Shown: piece by piece, positions 53,619 to 62,172 of the stretch | Position numbering within the stretch: the stretch's first letter is position 1 | How the letters are laid out: each line of letters begins with the position of its first letter | NCBI RefSeq assembly: GCF_014648995.1 | Contig: NZ_BMSE01000032.1 | Span: 1 to 64,000 of the forward strand | DNA: 64,000 nucleotides | Direction: 5' to 3' | From: Streptomyces massasporeus | GTDB lineage: Bacteria; Actinomycetota; Actinomycetes; Streptomycetales; Streptomycetaceae | Translations under genes and position numbers: made by a program | The notes under the pieces: generated by a model | Told to the model about the DNA's origin: nothing | The model's database searches: none | Seen by the model: the letters and a program-made list of their open reading frames with translations, nothing else

Positions 53619-54215
53619 GGTGTGTCCCCTTCTGGCCACCCTGGCCCATGCGTGTTCCCCTGGGCCCGGGCGGCGGTGGTCGGTTGTCGCGCCGACCAAT
53701 GTCTATGAGCGATGCGATGCTCTGTTCAAGGCCGTGAATGGGGTAATCCGGCTGTACGTCAGGTACCGGACGTGACCCTTGGCACGTTTAGCCATGGTTG
53801 CGGCGCGCATTCGCCAAAAGAAGGCGACAGCGAGTCTATGCAATGCGACAACTGCCGCTAGAGCCACAACCTTCACTCACTGCCCGAGGCGCAGCAAAGA
53901 CGGTCCCCGCGGTCTTCGCCATCGTCCCGTCAGCGCCAGCAGTGGCTCGACCCCTCCATCAGCACTGGACCGTCGACCCAGACGGCGCACTACGTTGCGG
54001 TGCGTCGGCGAGGTGTCGGCCTGCGTGCAGTACAACGCTGGACAACTGACGGTCATCGAACAGGGAAGTGCGGCCTCTCCGAGGTCGAGACGCTGCAGAA
54101 GCAGGTAGCGGTCCCTTTCGGGGACGACCGAGGCATGGGGTCTGGACGGGCCTGCTGCACCTTCCTGGCCTAAGCCCCTGGACCGTCCGCGTGGCCAGGC
54201 TCCTGAGCTCCTCAA
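53619..54215. other. Intergenic region, no gene seen
   Basis: About 600 bases between the nuclease gene and tpg. It must hold the nuclease gene promoter near its left end. Open frames are out-of-phase; no repeat or hairpin stands out. Confidence 0.45.
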
Positions 54216-54776
54216 TCAGTAGTCGAGATCGAGGTAATCGATGTCGCTAATGGCTACGTCTGACAACTCCATCGCGCGGGTGCCGCCATCCTGGAAATAC
54301 ACATCTTTGAATCCCTCGGCGATGATTCCGCGCATCTGCTGGTCGCTGGCTCCACTGTCGCGGGCGTCGAACAGGCGGCGGGCGTAGGCCGGGGGAAGAT
54401 GCACGGTCAGGCGCCGGAACCGTCCATCGTCGGTCGTGCCGATCGGCGCGGTGTAGCCGAACCGGGCCCGGGTCTCCACGGTGATCCCTCTAGTGTCGGC
54501 GGCCTGACGCTGCCGGCGCTTGCGTACCTGCGGTTGCCATCGCTGCCGTACGGCGTTGTCAATCTTCGCGGCGACGTCAGGGCGGGCGTGCTTGCGGGCG
54601 CCGCGCCGGTAGCGGTTGACGGAGTCGGCGGTGACCCCGATTTCCTGGGCGACGGCCTTCGCGCTGCCGAACTGCCGGATCAGGTAGCCGATCTGGCCCT
54701 TGAGAGTCTTCGGCGGCTGTCGGGTGAACGACTCCTGGTCGGCCCGCTCGATAGCATCGTCGACCTCTCCGGCCAC
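54216..54776 (-). CDS. tpg: Tpg-like telomere terminal protein
   Basis: 186 residues: MAGEVDDAIERADQESFTRQ, PPKTLKGQIGYLIRQFGSAK, AVAQEIGVTADSVNRYRRGA, then RWQPQVRKRRQRQA and ITVETRARFGYTAPIGTTDD, RRLTVHLPPAYARRLFDARD, ending DYLDLDY. Length and all blocks match the Streptomyces terminal protein family, which primes end patching and becomes covalently attached to the 5' ends of linear replicons. It has a helix-turn-helix (about 35-60). The usual partner gene tap (telomere-associated protein) is not next to it. This suggests a linear plasmid or chromosome-arm origin for the region. Confidence 0.88.
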   Translation of the reverse strand: MAGEVDDAIERADQESFTRQPPKTLKGQIGYLIRQFGSAKAVAQEIGVTADSVNRYRRGARKHARPDVAAKIDNAVRQRWQPQVRKRRQRQAADTRGITVETRARFGYTAPIGTTDDGRFRRLTVHLPPAYARRLFDARDSGASDQQMRGIIAEGFKDVYFQDGGTRAMELSDVAISDIDYLDLDY

Positions 54777-54900
54777 GGCCTACTTTCTTTCGTCAAGGAC
54801 GGCGTCGTCGATCTTGACGTGGCGCACTCCATTGGATCGACTGCCTAGCATCAACCAGATTGCCTCGAACCTCGCGAGACGTGGAGGCGGGCGGAGAAGG

Positions 54901-54976
54901 GGCGGGGCGGTCGGATTCGAACCGACGTCCTCCGAGATGATGTCGCGGCGCACTACCTCCGTGCTACGGCCCCGCC
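54901..54976 (-). tRNA. Atypical tRNA-like element
   Basis: Read leftward, 76 bases with acceptor arms GGCGGGG and CCCCGCC, a D-like stem GCAC/GTGC around GGAGGTA, and a perfect T-arm GTCGG-TTCGAAT-CCGAC. The anticodon arm is weak (CCGCG and CTCGG with one mismatch; loop ACATCAT lacks U33), and two extra bases lie between T-stem and acceptor. No CCA is encoded. It may be a decayed or special plasmid-type tRNA, or an integration-site relic. Confidence 0.5.
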
Positions 54977-55003
54977 TTGTGATGATTATAGTCCTCAACT
55001 GTC

Positions 55004-55117
55004 AATTACGAGCAGGCAATCGCCGCCGCACAGGCAGCCTACGGGCTCCTTCCCGATGTTCTGGTCCACTGGCTGGACGCACTGGCGACCGAGCCACGTC
55101 CGGCCCGGAAGATTTGA
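55004..55117 (+). pseudogene. Fragment of a paralogue of the 40.8-kb winged-helix gene
   Basis: Encodes NYEQAIAAAQAAYGLLPDVL then DALATEPRPARKI and a stop, matching SYEQAIAAVQAAYGLRPDV in the protein at 40844-41407. About 37 codons remain, immediately before the CRISPR array. Confidence 0.7.
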
Positions 55118-55123
55118 GCGATG

Positions 55124-56592
55124 GTGGACCATCGGAGACGCGGGGAGCAAGCGAGCACGTCCGGATCCCCCAAGCCGGCGTGGGGACCATCCCCGCAGGC
55201 GCGGGGAGCAGTGCGTTCCGCCCAGGACCGGGCCGACGAAGGCGGGACCATCCCCGCAAGCGCGGCCCAGAAGCCACTGCGCCGACCGCGCGGGACCATC
55301 CCCGCAGGCGCGGGGAGCAGTTCTCGGTTCACCGTTCGGGCTGCGAAGCAGAGGGACCATCCCCGCAGGCGCGGGGAGCAGGTCTGTTCCGGATGGTGCT
55401 GGACGGAGGCCCCGGGACCATCCCCGCAGGCGCGGGGAGCAGCATGCACCTCATGTGTACTCGCATGATCGGTCAGGACCATCCCCGCAGGCGCGGGGAG
55501 CAGCGGCTGCGCTCATGTAGGACGGCTTGAGCAGGGGGACCATCCCCGCAGGCGCGGGGAGCAGCCCTTGGGGTCGCTGTAGAGGATGGCGTGGCCGGGA
55601 CCATCCCCGCAGGCGCGGGGAGCAGTCAGGCTGGAGCTGGGCGAGCACGGTGGAGGCGGGACCATCCCCGCAGGCGCGGGGAGCAGCAGTCGGGGGCCCG
55701 CTGCACCATGACGAGGGTGGGACCATCCCCGCAGGCGCGGGGAGCAGCTGGTCGACGTCGATCCGTACGACGACGGGTCGGGACCATCCCCGCAGGCGCG
55801 GGGAGCAGAACGCCTCCGCGTCACCCAGGACGAAGCCGTAGGGACCATCCCCGCAGGCGCGGGGAGCAGCCGGGAGTGGGCAGGCGGTCGATGGTGCAGT
55901 CGGGACCATCCCCGCAGGCGCGGGGAGCAGGAGGCACCCCACATGCCCACCGGTAGCCGGACGGGACCATCCCCGCAGGCGCGGGGAGCAGACCGCCCGG
56001 TAGTGACCCATACCGGGACCATCCCCGCAGGCGCGGGGAGCAGCAGGTGCGGCCGGCGGCGCCGTTGACGCCGAGGGGACCATCCCCGCAGGCGCGGGGA
56101 GCAGGGCTTGCCGCCCGTGCCGAGGATGCCGGACCAGGGACCATCCCCGCAGGCGCGGGGAGCAGGTTCCAACAACGAGGGGCCGTTGCCGCCCTCCGGG
56201 ACCATCCCCGCAGGCGCGGGGAGCAGACGAGGAGCGTGACTGCTCCAGCGTCGCCCGGGGGACCATCCCCGCAGGCGCGGGGAGCAGCCGAGGCCGTGTG
56301 GAAGCGCGCACACCGCGACGGGACCATCCCCGCAGGCGCGGGGAGCAGTGGAACGGCCCACAGCTACTGGGACGGCAGCGGGGACCATCCCCGCAGGCGC
56401 GGGGAGCAGTGCCGCTCGTACCGGTAGTTGATCAACCGGAAGGGACCATCCCCGCAGGCGCGGGGAGCAGGGTGTGCCCGTGGCCGAAGACGAGCGGGGC
56501 GCGGGACCATCCCCGCAGGCGCGGGGAGCAGTCCCGCATGAACCAGTGCGCCGGATTGTCCGGGGGACCATCCCCGCAGGCGCGGGGAGCAG
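55124..56592 (-). CRISPR. Type I-E CRISPR array, about 25 repeats
   Basis: Twenty-five copies of a 29-base repeat; read leftward it begins CTGCTCCCCGCGCCTGCGGG, a typical I-E repeat with a TCCCCGC/GCGGGGA stem. The period is 61 (32-base spacers). The array is transcribed leftward from the leader at 56593-56684. The repeats farthest from the leader are damaged: 55124-55150 is degenerate and 55244-55272 lacks its end, leaving a 19-base interval. One inner spacer (55992-56014) has only 23 bases. Repeats near the leader are identical, as expected for polarised acquisition. Confidence 0.98.
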
Positions 56593-56684
56593 ACTGTCTG
56601 ACGTGGGGCTTTGCCGGCTCTGAGGTCGATTCTCGTGCACTTCCTTTGATTCGGGCAAATCGGTTCATCGGGACTCGTGGCCCA
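56593..56684 (-). promoter_or_regulatory. CRISPR leader
   Basis: 92 bases between the last array repeat and the cas2 stop, on the leader-proximal side as judged by repeat orientation and by repeat decay at the other end. It should hold the array promoter and integration signals. Confidence 0.65.
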
Positions 56685-57047
56685 TCAGCCTCTGCCGAAA
56701 CGTCGGCGCTTGGAGGCCTTGCTCCAACCGGACGGCCGTGCGCTCTCGGGATTCGGGCGTGAAGTGGCGGCGTCCGGGTTGGGGCGGTGGATCAGGATAA
56801 TGCCCTCATGGTCGGTCGGGTGCCAGGTGTGCTCGTGGGTGCGGAAGGTGTACCCCTGCTCGTTGTTCGTGGTGTGGGCCAGTAGAGCCCGACCCTGGCC
56901 TGCGTACGTACGGACCTCTTCCCAGAGGACATCGCGGATCCGGGCCGAAGGGTTGCCCACGAAGACTCCTGCGGAGACCTCAAGCAACCAGCGTGTGAGG
57001 AAACCTCGCAGTCCCGCTGGGCAGTTGGCGAGCACGATGACGGTCAC
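56685..57047 (-). CDS. cas2: Cas2 (type I-E)
   Basis: 120 residues: MTVIVLANCPAGLRGFLTRW, LLEVSAGVFVGNPSARIRDV, then GRALLAHTTNNEQGYTFRTH. This is the Cas2e (CRISPR-associated endoribonuclease-like) form, structural centre of the Cas1-Cas2 integrase that inserts new spacers. Its start overlaps the cas1 stop by four bases. The C-terminal tail (SARPSGWSKASKRRRFGRG) is longer than in E. coli but common in actinobacteria. Confidence 0.95.
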   Translation of the reverse strand: MTVIVLANCPAGLRGFLTRWLLEVSAGVFVGNPSARIRDVLWEEVRTYAGQGRALLAHTTNNEQGYTFRTHEHTWHPTDHEGIILIHRPNPDAATSRPNPESARPSGWSKASKRRRFGRG

Positions 57048-58000
57048 CAGAGCTCATCCCCGTAGTCGTCGGGCCCGTCGTAGTTCATGCCGGAAGGGAC
57101 CTGGTGGCCGCTATCGCTCTGGAGCGTCACCACGTCTCGGTCTTCAGCATCGGCTGCTTCCGGAAGCAGGAGGCGTTTGATGTCGTCAACACAGCGGCCC
57201 AACAAGGATGCTGTGTTGATGCGGTCCCGTAGCGCGCGGCGGGTGCGAGGCCCGACGTCATCCTCGTCCTGCGCGGCCACGTCGAAGGCGAGCGGGATAC
57301 CGATCTCGGTCTTGTAAAGGTCGGCGATGTCCAGGACGAAGGACAACTCGTGGCCGGAGTGTACGAAGCCGAGGGCGGGGCTGCATCCCAGCGAGGTGAC
57401 GACGGCATGGGCAATGCCGTACATGCACTGGGCGGCGGCGGTGACGGCTTGGTTGACGGCGTCGCCGCTGCTGAAGTCTCCAGGAACGTAGCGGCGGCCT
57501 CGCCAGGGGACTCCGGTGCGGGCGGCCTGCGCCCGATAGCACTCCTTGACCCGCCGCCCCTCGCGGCCAAGGAGTTCGTGGCGAGTGAGGCCGGCCGGGT
57601 CCTCGTCCGGGAAGCGCAGCTGGTACATCCCGCGTGCCACGGTGAGCCGGCTGCGTGGATTGGACCACTGTCGGGCTTGGGCCTCCATGAGCGCGGAAGA
57701 GCGGCTGAGCGCGCGGCCGGATGCGTAGTAGCGCACGCCTTGTTCGCCGACCCAGCAGACGGCCGCGCCGGTCTCGCCCAGCACGCTCATGGCCTGGTGC
57801 GTGACGCGGGTTCCCGGGCCGAGGAGGAGGGTGCCGATGGTTGCCGACGGAATGTGGGTGGTGCCTTCCGCGTCCTGGGCCGTGATGGCGTTGGCATCGC
57901 GGTGGACGGTGCAGCGTTCCAGGTAGACGAAGGAGAGGCGTTCACTGGTGCGGGTGAGTTGTCTGGGGGTGAGTGCCTGGCGCCGCGAGACCCTGCTCAC
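57044..58000 (-). CDS. cas1: Cas1 (type I-E integrase)
   Basis: GTG 58000 overlaps the cas6e stop (GTGA), giving 318 residues. The active-site blocks are visible: CMYGIAHAVVTSLGCSPALG, FVHSGHELSFVLDIADLYKT (His and Asp metal ligands). LSFVYLERCTVHRDANAITA opens the beta domain. Cas1 cuts and joins spacer DNA with Cas2. The frame is intact, so spacer acquisition could work. Confidence 0.95.
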   Translation of the reverse strand: MSRVSRRQALTPRQLTRTSERLSFVYLERCTVHRDANAITAQDAEGTTHIPSATIGTLLLGPGTRVTHQAMSVLGETGAAVCWVGEQGVRYYASGRALSRSSALMEAQARQWSNPRSRLTVARGMYQLRFPDEDPAGLTRHELLGREGRRVKECYRAQAARTGVPWRGRRYVPGDFSSGDAVNQAVTAAAQCMYGIAHAVVTSLGCSPALGFVHSGHELSFVLDIADLYKTEIGIPLAFDVAAQDEDDVGPRTRRALRDRINTASLLGRCVDDIKRLLLPEAADAEDRDVVTLQSDSGHQVPSGMNYDGPDDYGDELW

Positions 58001-58797
58001 GCTGTCTGCCGGGTGGGCTGCTGGGTGAGGGGGGCCAGGGTGAGGAGGCCGCAGCCGTACGCCTTCGCCCGGCCAATGCCCTGGGTCAGGGTGCGACGCA
58101 TGGCTTCGGGGTCGGTGACTTCGAGGCGTCCGTCGAAGGTGACGGTGACGAGCGTGACCGGCTTGCCCCGGCGGCGGCCGTCGAGGTCGCGGGATTTGTC
58201 GAAGGAGAGCGCACGTGTGTCGCCGACCGACAGTTCGTACCGGTCGCCGTGGTGGGGTTGGCCACGGTGGGTGGTGCCGTGTGGCAGGAGGCGCCTGGTC
58301 TGTGGCTTTTCGAGGATGCGGAATCCGCCGCGCTTTTGCCGTTCGTCGTCCAGCAACCAGCCCATCTGGTGGATGGGCGTCAGGTGTGCGGTGATCTTGC
58401 GGGGCTCGCTGTCCTTGCGGCGGATGGTGTGGACGGGGTTGGCGGTCAGGCGGAAGGACCATCGGTCGCCGGTGGCCAGGCGGTCGAGGAAGGGCGTGTA
58501 GGGCTTGGTCTGCCAGCCAGGGTTCTGCGGATCGGTGGTCGCTGCGGCGGGCCATCCGGCCTGCTCTACCAGGTGCGTAAGGTCCGGCTGATCAGGGCTG
58601 ACGATGTAGAGCACCACCTCAGCGCGGGCCTGTTGGTCCAGACGCCACAGCACCCGGGGCGCGTCGGGGGCGGGGGCGTCGGAGGGCAGCAGGTGGGGGA
58701 AGGAGGACATCACTGCCGCATGCATGGCCTGCGGAGAGGAGAGCAGCCGCCGGGCACCGGCCCTTGGCGTGTTGAGACGGAAGCGGGAGAGGTACAT
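57997..58797 (-). CDS. cas6e: Cas6e crRNA-processing endonuclease
   Basis: 266 residues: MYLSRFRLNTPRAGARRLLS, SPQAMHAAVMSSFPHLLPSD (His26 region, catalytic in relatives), ending GIGRAKAYGCGLLTLAPL, the glycine-rich loop of RAMP proteins. Cas6e cleaves the repeat hairpin and stays bound to the crRNA 3' end in Cascade. Its ATG overlaps the cas5e stop by one base (TGATG). Confidence 0.95.
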   Translation of the reverse strand: MYLSRFRLNTPRAGARRLLSSPQAMHAAVMSSFPHLLPSDAPAPDAPRVLWRLDQQARAEVVLYIVSPDQPDLTHLVEQAGWPAAATTDPQNPGWQTKPYTPFLDRLATGDRWSFRLTANPVHTIRRKDSEPRKITAHLTPIHQMGWLLDDERQKRGGFRILEKPQTRRLLPHGTTHRGQPHHGDRYELSVGDTRALSFDKSRDLDGRRRGKPVTLVTVTFDGRLEVTDPEAMRRTLTQGIGRAKAYGCGLLTLAPLTQQPTRQTA

Positions 58798-59543
58798 CAG
58801 GCGCTCTCATCCTCCAGGGCTTCGGGCAGTGCCTCGAACGGATCGTGATGCGGCGACCCCTCCGCTGGGCCGAGCGGCAGGGCAACGTGGGCGGTGACGA
58901 CGGTGCGCAGGGCGTGGCGGCGGTGAGCGGCGGCGAAGCTGAGGGGCTGGTCGCGCAGGACGTCGGTGCCTCCTGGCTCGTCGCCCGCCTTCTCGCGGAG
59001 GACCGTCAGCCTGTCCGGGGGCTGATGGCGGTGGCGTTTGCGGTACCAGTCGGACGCCTGCCAAGGCACTGCATTCAGCACGTCCTCCAGGCGGGCGTCC
59101 TTATGCAGGCCGAGTTCGACCGGCCCGGCGGGCGGGCACGAGCGGCGGCCGAGGAACGGTGGGAACACGGGATTTCGCAGAGCCGCGTACAACGTGGCGA
59201 GCAGCGGGTGTTCGCCCTCGACTGCGGCACCGAAGGCGGCGTCGGCGAGGTAGAACCGCTCCGACAGCGGCATGGACTTGCCGCTGTCACGGTGGTGGGC
59301 GGTGTGGAAGTCCCGGATGCGGGTGCCGGGCTGGTCGATGCGGACCCCGAACCGCAGCTCGGCCAGAGGGGCCAGGCGCGCGTCGTCGCCGCGTTCGATG
59401 CCGGCCGCCGCGGCGAGCAGGCCGATGACGCCGCTCTTGGTGGGTGCGGACTCGGTGGTGCGGCGGGCGAAGTGGGAGGAGGCCCCCCAGGACTGCAGGG
59501 GGCCCGCCAGGCGGAGAGCGAGCACGCTCGTGCTGCTGCTCAT
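58797..59543 (-). CDS. cas5e: Cas5e (Cascade, 5'-handle binding)
   Basis: ATG 59543 with AAGAAGG upstream; 248 residues. VLALRLAGPLQSWGASSHFA is the Cas5 signature, followed by RRTTESAPTKSGVIGLLAAA and TRIRDFHTAHHRDSGK. Cas5e caps the 5' handle of the crRNA in Cascade. Its start codon is now about 20 bases from the inserted IS110 element. The ribosome site survives, but transcripts from upstream must cross 1.4 kb of opposing IS sequence. Confidence 0.95.
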   Translation of the reverse strand: MSSSTSVLALRLAGPLQSWGASSHFARRTTESAPTKSGVIGLLAAAAGIERGDDARLAPLAELRFGVRIDQPGTRIRDFHTAHHRDSGKSMPLSERFYLADAAFGAAVEGEHPLLATLYAALRNPVFPPFLGRRSCPPAGPVELGLHKDARLEDVLNAVPWQASDWYRKRHRHQPPDRLTVLREKAGDEPGGTDVLRDQPLSFAAAHRRHALRTVVTAHVALPLGPAEGSPHHDPFEALPEALEDESA

Positions 59544-59569
59544 GCGGGCTCTACCTTCTTTCTGGGCCT

Positions 59570-59774
59570 GCCCCAGCCGTTCGTAGGGTTGTGGCACCCG
59601 GGGGAGCCGGGTGTGGCTTTCATGCGGCTGCCGACTGTGGCTCGAAAGGCTTGGCCGCCTGGCTCCCCACGACGACTCGGCCGCCGATTGGGAAGTGCGA
59701 ACAGGTCGCTGTGTAGAGCAATGCCGGCGAGGTCGTCCGTGGTACGTACTGCACGCACGACGAGCTGGAGCACG
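59570..59774 (+). ncRNA. Candidate IS110 bridge RNA
   Basis: The non-coding left end of IS110-group elements encodes a bridge RNA with donor and target loops. This 205-base stretch is non-coding and contains a stable hairpin CACCCGG-GGGA-GCCGGGTG (about 59588-59608). I could not assign the loops by eye. Confidence 0.35.
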
Positions 59775-60971
59775 ATGAGCCGGATATGGGCTGGTACCGA
59801 CTGCGGCAAGACCCACCACCACTGCCTGGTGATGGACAGCGAGGGCGGCACGCTGCTGTCGCGACGGGTGGCCAATGACGAGCCTGAGCTGCTGCAACTC
59901 CTTGGCGATGTCCTGGACCTCGCCGACGGCCGAGCCGTGACCTGGGCCCTGGACATGACCGGCGGCGAGCCCGCGCTGCTGATCGCGCTGCTCGTCAACC
60001 ACGGCCAGGAACTCCTCTACATCCCCGGCGTCATGGTCAATCGGGCCTCGGACGGTTATCGCGGACAGGGCAAGACCGACGCCCGGGACGCCCGTGTCAT
60101 TGCGGACCAGGCTCGTATGCGGCGTGATCTGCAGCCGATCCGCCCCGATGACGATGCCATCGTGGAGCTGCGGCTGCTGACCGAGCGCCGTGTCGATCTG
60201 GTCGCCGAACGCACCCGCACCATCAACCGGCTCCGGTCCCTGCTGACCAGCATGTTCCCGGCCTTGGAACGCGCCTTGGACCTGGGCACGAGCGGAGCGC
60301 TGTTGCTCCTGACGGGTTACCAGACCCCCGCTGCGATCCGCCGCACCGGCCAGCGCCGGCTGACCACCTGGTTGCGCACCCGCAGGGTTCGCGGAGCCGA
60401 AGCTCTCGCTGCGAAGGCCGTGGGGGCAGCCGAACGGCAGCACACCGCTGTCACGGGCGAGACAGCCATAGCGGCGATGGTGCTCACCTTCACGAGGGAG
60501 GTGATCGCCCTCAACGACAAGATCTCCGAGGCCGACAAGCGCATCGAGGGCCGTTTTCGCGAGCACGAACTCGCTGAGGTGATCCAGTCCCTGCCGGGTA
60601 TCGGCACGGTGCTGGGCGCTGAGTTCCTCGTCGCCGTCGGTGGTGACCTGGAGGCTTTCCCCAGCCCGGACCGCCTCGCTGCCTTTGCGGGGGTGACGCC
60701 GGCACCGCGGGATTCGGGCAAGGTCAGTGGAAATCTCCACCGTCCTCAGCGCTATCACCGACGCTTGCAACGGGTCTTCTACACCTCGGCGCTCGTCAGC
60801 ATCCAGCGTGACCCCAACTCGCGGCGCTTCTACGACCGGAAACGCGCAGAGGGCAAACGTCACGTCCAGGCCGTGCTGGCGCTTGCCCGCCGACGAGTCA
60901 ACGTCCTGTGGGCTCTGATCCGTGACCGACGGTGCTATCAAGTTGCACCTCCCGTCACTCATGCCGCTTGA
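59775..60971 (+). CDS. IS110-family transposase
   Basis: 398 residues from ATG 59775; the longer open frame to the left is only the antisense of cas5e. The DEDD (RuvC-like) head reads IWAGTDCGKTHHHCLVMDSE, with GYRGQGKTDARDARVIADQA carrying later acidic residues. The C-terminal transposase_20 domain reads IQSLPGIGTVLGAEFLVAVG, FPSPDRLAAFAGVTPAPRDS, GKVSGNLHRPQRYHRRLQRV with the Ser nucleophile. The frame is complete, so the element may be active. Confidence 0.92.
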   Translation: MSRIWAGTDCGKTHHHCLVMDSEGGTLLSRRVANDEPELLQLLGDVLDLADGRAVTWALDMTGGEPALLIALLVNHGQELLYIPGVMVNRASDGYRGQGKTDARDARVIADQARMRRDLQPIRPDDDAIVELRLLTERRVDLVAERTRTINRLRSLLTSMFPALERALDLGTSGALLLLTGYQTPAAIRRTGQRRLTTWLRTRRVRGAEALAAKAVGAAERQHTAVTGETAIAAMVLTFTREVIALNDKISEADKRIEGRFREHELAEVIQSLPGIGTVLGAEFLVAVGGDLEAFPSPDRLAAFAGVTPAPRDSGKVSGNLHRPQRYHRRLQRVFYTSALVSIQRDPNSRRFYDRKRAEGKRHVQAVLALARRRVNVLWALIRDRRCYQVAPPVTHAA

Positions 60972-60972
60972 C

Positions 60973-62172
60973 TCAGAGATTGGGAAGCTTTTCCAGACGT
61001 TCCGACACGGCCTGGCCGACGGCGGTGACGAGGCTGTGCAGCGTGTCGGACTCGGTCCCGAGGACGGCCAGCTTCTCGGTGCTGGGGCCGACGCGCAGCA
61101 CCCAGGTCAGGGTGGTCTCCTGGTCACCGTAGGCGCGTTCGATATCCGGGATGTACGCGGCGAGCCGGTCGGACGCCTCCCGCAGATGACCGCCCCCGCT
61201 GCTGCGGACCGGGTCCTCGAAAGCGGCCACGAAACTGACCGGCCTGGTCGTGCGGAGTTTGACGACGACGGCGTCGGGGTGCGTGTGGTGGCCGAACGTG
61301 TTGATCTTTCCAGTGGGCAGGGAAGCGACGAAGCCGTGCACGAACGCCTCGACGGCACGGCGCACCGGTTCGGTGCGTGGTTCGTCCTCGCGTAGCCCCT
61401 GACCGAGATTGGCGGCGAGCTGGTGCACGCCCAGGGCCGCATAGCGGTACAAGGTGGCGGAGTTGAAGTCGACGGTGCCGATCATGCCGGCGCCGGTCTC
61501 CTCCTCGGTGTTCTCGTCGTCGACGGCGGTGTAGTAGTCGGACTCGTTCTCCACCCGGTGGACGCTGATGGCGTGGGCGACCTGCACCGCGGCGTCGACG
61601 TTGATGTCGGCGGCGTCGGCGACCATGCGACCGAAGAGGGCGATGTCCACGGAGTGTCGAGTGTCCGCGATCTCGCGGGCGCGGTCCTTGGTCTTCTTGT
61701 CCTTCAGGAAGGTTGTGATGTCCGCCGCTCCCTCCAGGGCGAGGCGGGCCAGGCCGTCGAGCTGGCGGGAGCTGAGGAAGACCAGGTACTTGCTCTCCGG
61801 GGCGGGAGCCGGCGCGCCGTCCTTGGCCTGGTCGGCCTTCCGCTTGGGAACCTCGGTCTTCAGCCCGGTGGCCTTGACCGTCTCGTCGGCCAGCCGGAGC
61901 GCATCCCCGGCCGTAAGGGACGGGTCAATTCCCGTGATCCGCTCCGCGAGGAGTTCCACGACCTTCTTGGTGCGCACGCCCAGTTCACTGGGGTCCAGGA
62001 GGTGCTCGTCACGGAAGTAGGTGCGGATGGCCCGCTTCCACGCCTGGCTGGAGACCCGGGCGCGCGGCACGCCACCGTAGATGGCCGTCTTCGGCGCACC
62101 GGTGTCGTCTCTGTTGAGGTTGCTAGGCGGGACGGTCTGCAGGGCGTGCACGTCCAGGAAGATGCGGTTCAC
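60973..62172 (-). CDS. cas7e: Cas7e (Cascade backbone)
   Basis: 399 residues: FLDVHALQTVPPSNLNRDDT, GAPKTAIYGGVPRARVSSQA, WKRAIRTYF are the Cas7e opening; SVDIALFGRMVADAADINVD, DAAVQVAHAISVHRVENESD and NTFGHHTHPDAVVVKLRTTR follow. Six copies of this RAMP protein coat the crRNA spacer. Start ATG 62172 overlaps the cse2 stop by four bases. The stop is two bases from the IS110 transposase stop, so the last residues (LEKLPNL) may have been altered, but the length is normal. Confidence 0.95.
   Translation of the reverse strand: MNRIFLDVHALQTVPPSNLNRDDTGAPKTAIYGGVPRARVSSQAWKRAIRTYFRDEHLLDPSELGVRTKKVVELLAERITGIDPSLTAGDALRLADETVKATGLKTEVPKRKADQAKDGAPAPAPESKYLVFLSSRQLDGLARLALEGAADITTFLKDKKTKDRAREIADTRHSVDIALFGRMVADAADINVDAAVQVAHAISVHRVENESDYYTAVDDENTEEETGAGMIGTVDFNSATLYRYAALGVHQLAANLGQGLREDEPRTEPVRRAVEAFVHGFVASLPTGKINTFGHHTHPDAVVVKLRTTRPVSFVAAFEDPVRSSGGGHLREASDRLAAYIPDIERAYGDQETTLTWVLRVGPSTEKLAVLGTESDTLHSLVTAVGQAVSERLEKLPNL

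Larger units (their letters stand above)
59558..60972 (+). mobile_element. IS110-family element inserted between cas5e and cas7e
   Basis: About 1.4 kb on the strand opposite to the cas genes. The left boundary lies near 59555-59570 and the right boundary at about 60972, just outside the cas7e stop (60973-60975). IS110 elements lack long inverted repeats, so ends cannot be fixed exactly. The element has about 215 non-coding bases before its transposase, as in the IS110 group. Confidence 0.8.

Noticed and set aside
55056..56762. Several long open frames across the CRISPR array on both strands
   Set aside because: They are translations of the 29-base repeats (phrases such as TIPAGAGSS and PRACGDGP) and have no starts or biological sense.
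58845..59774. N-terminal extension of the IS110 frame to over 700 residues
   Set aside because: The first 310 codons are antisense to cas5e and the IS non-coding end; the conserved IS110 start is at 59775.
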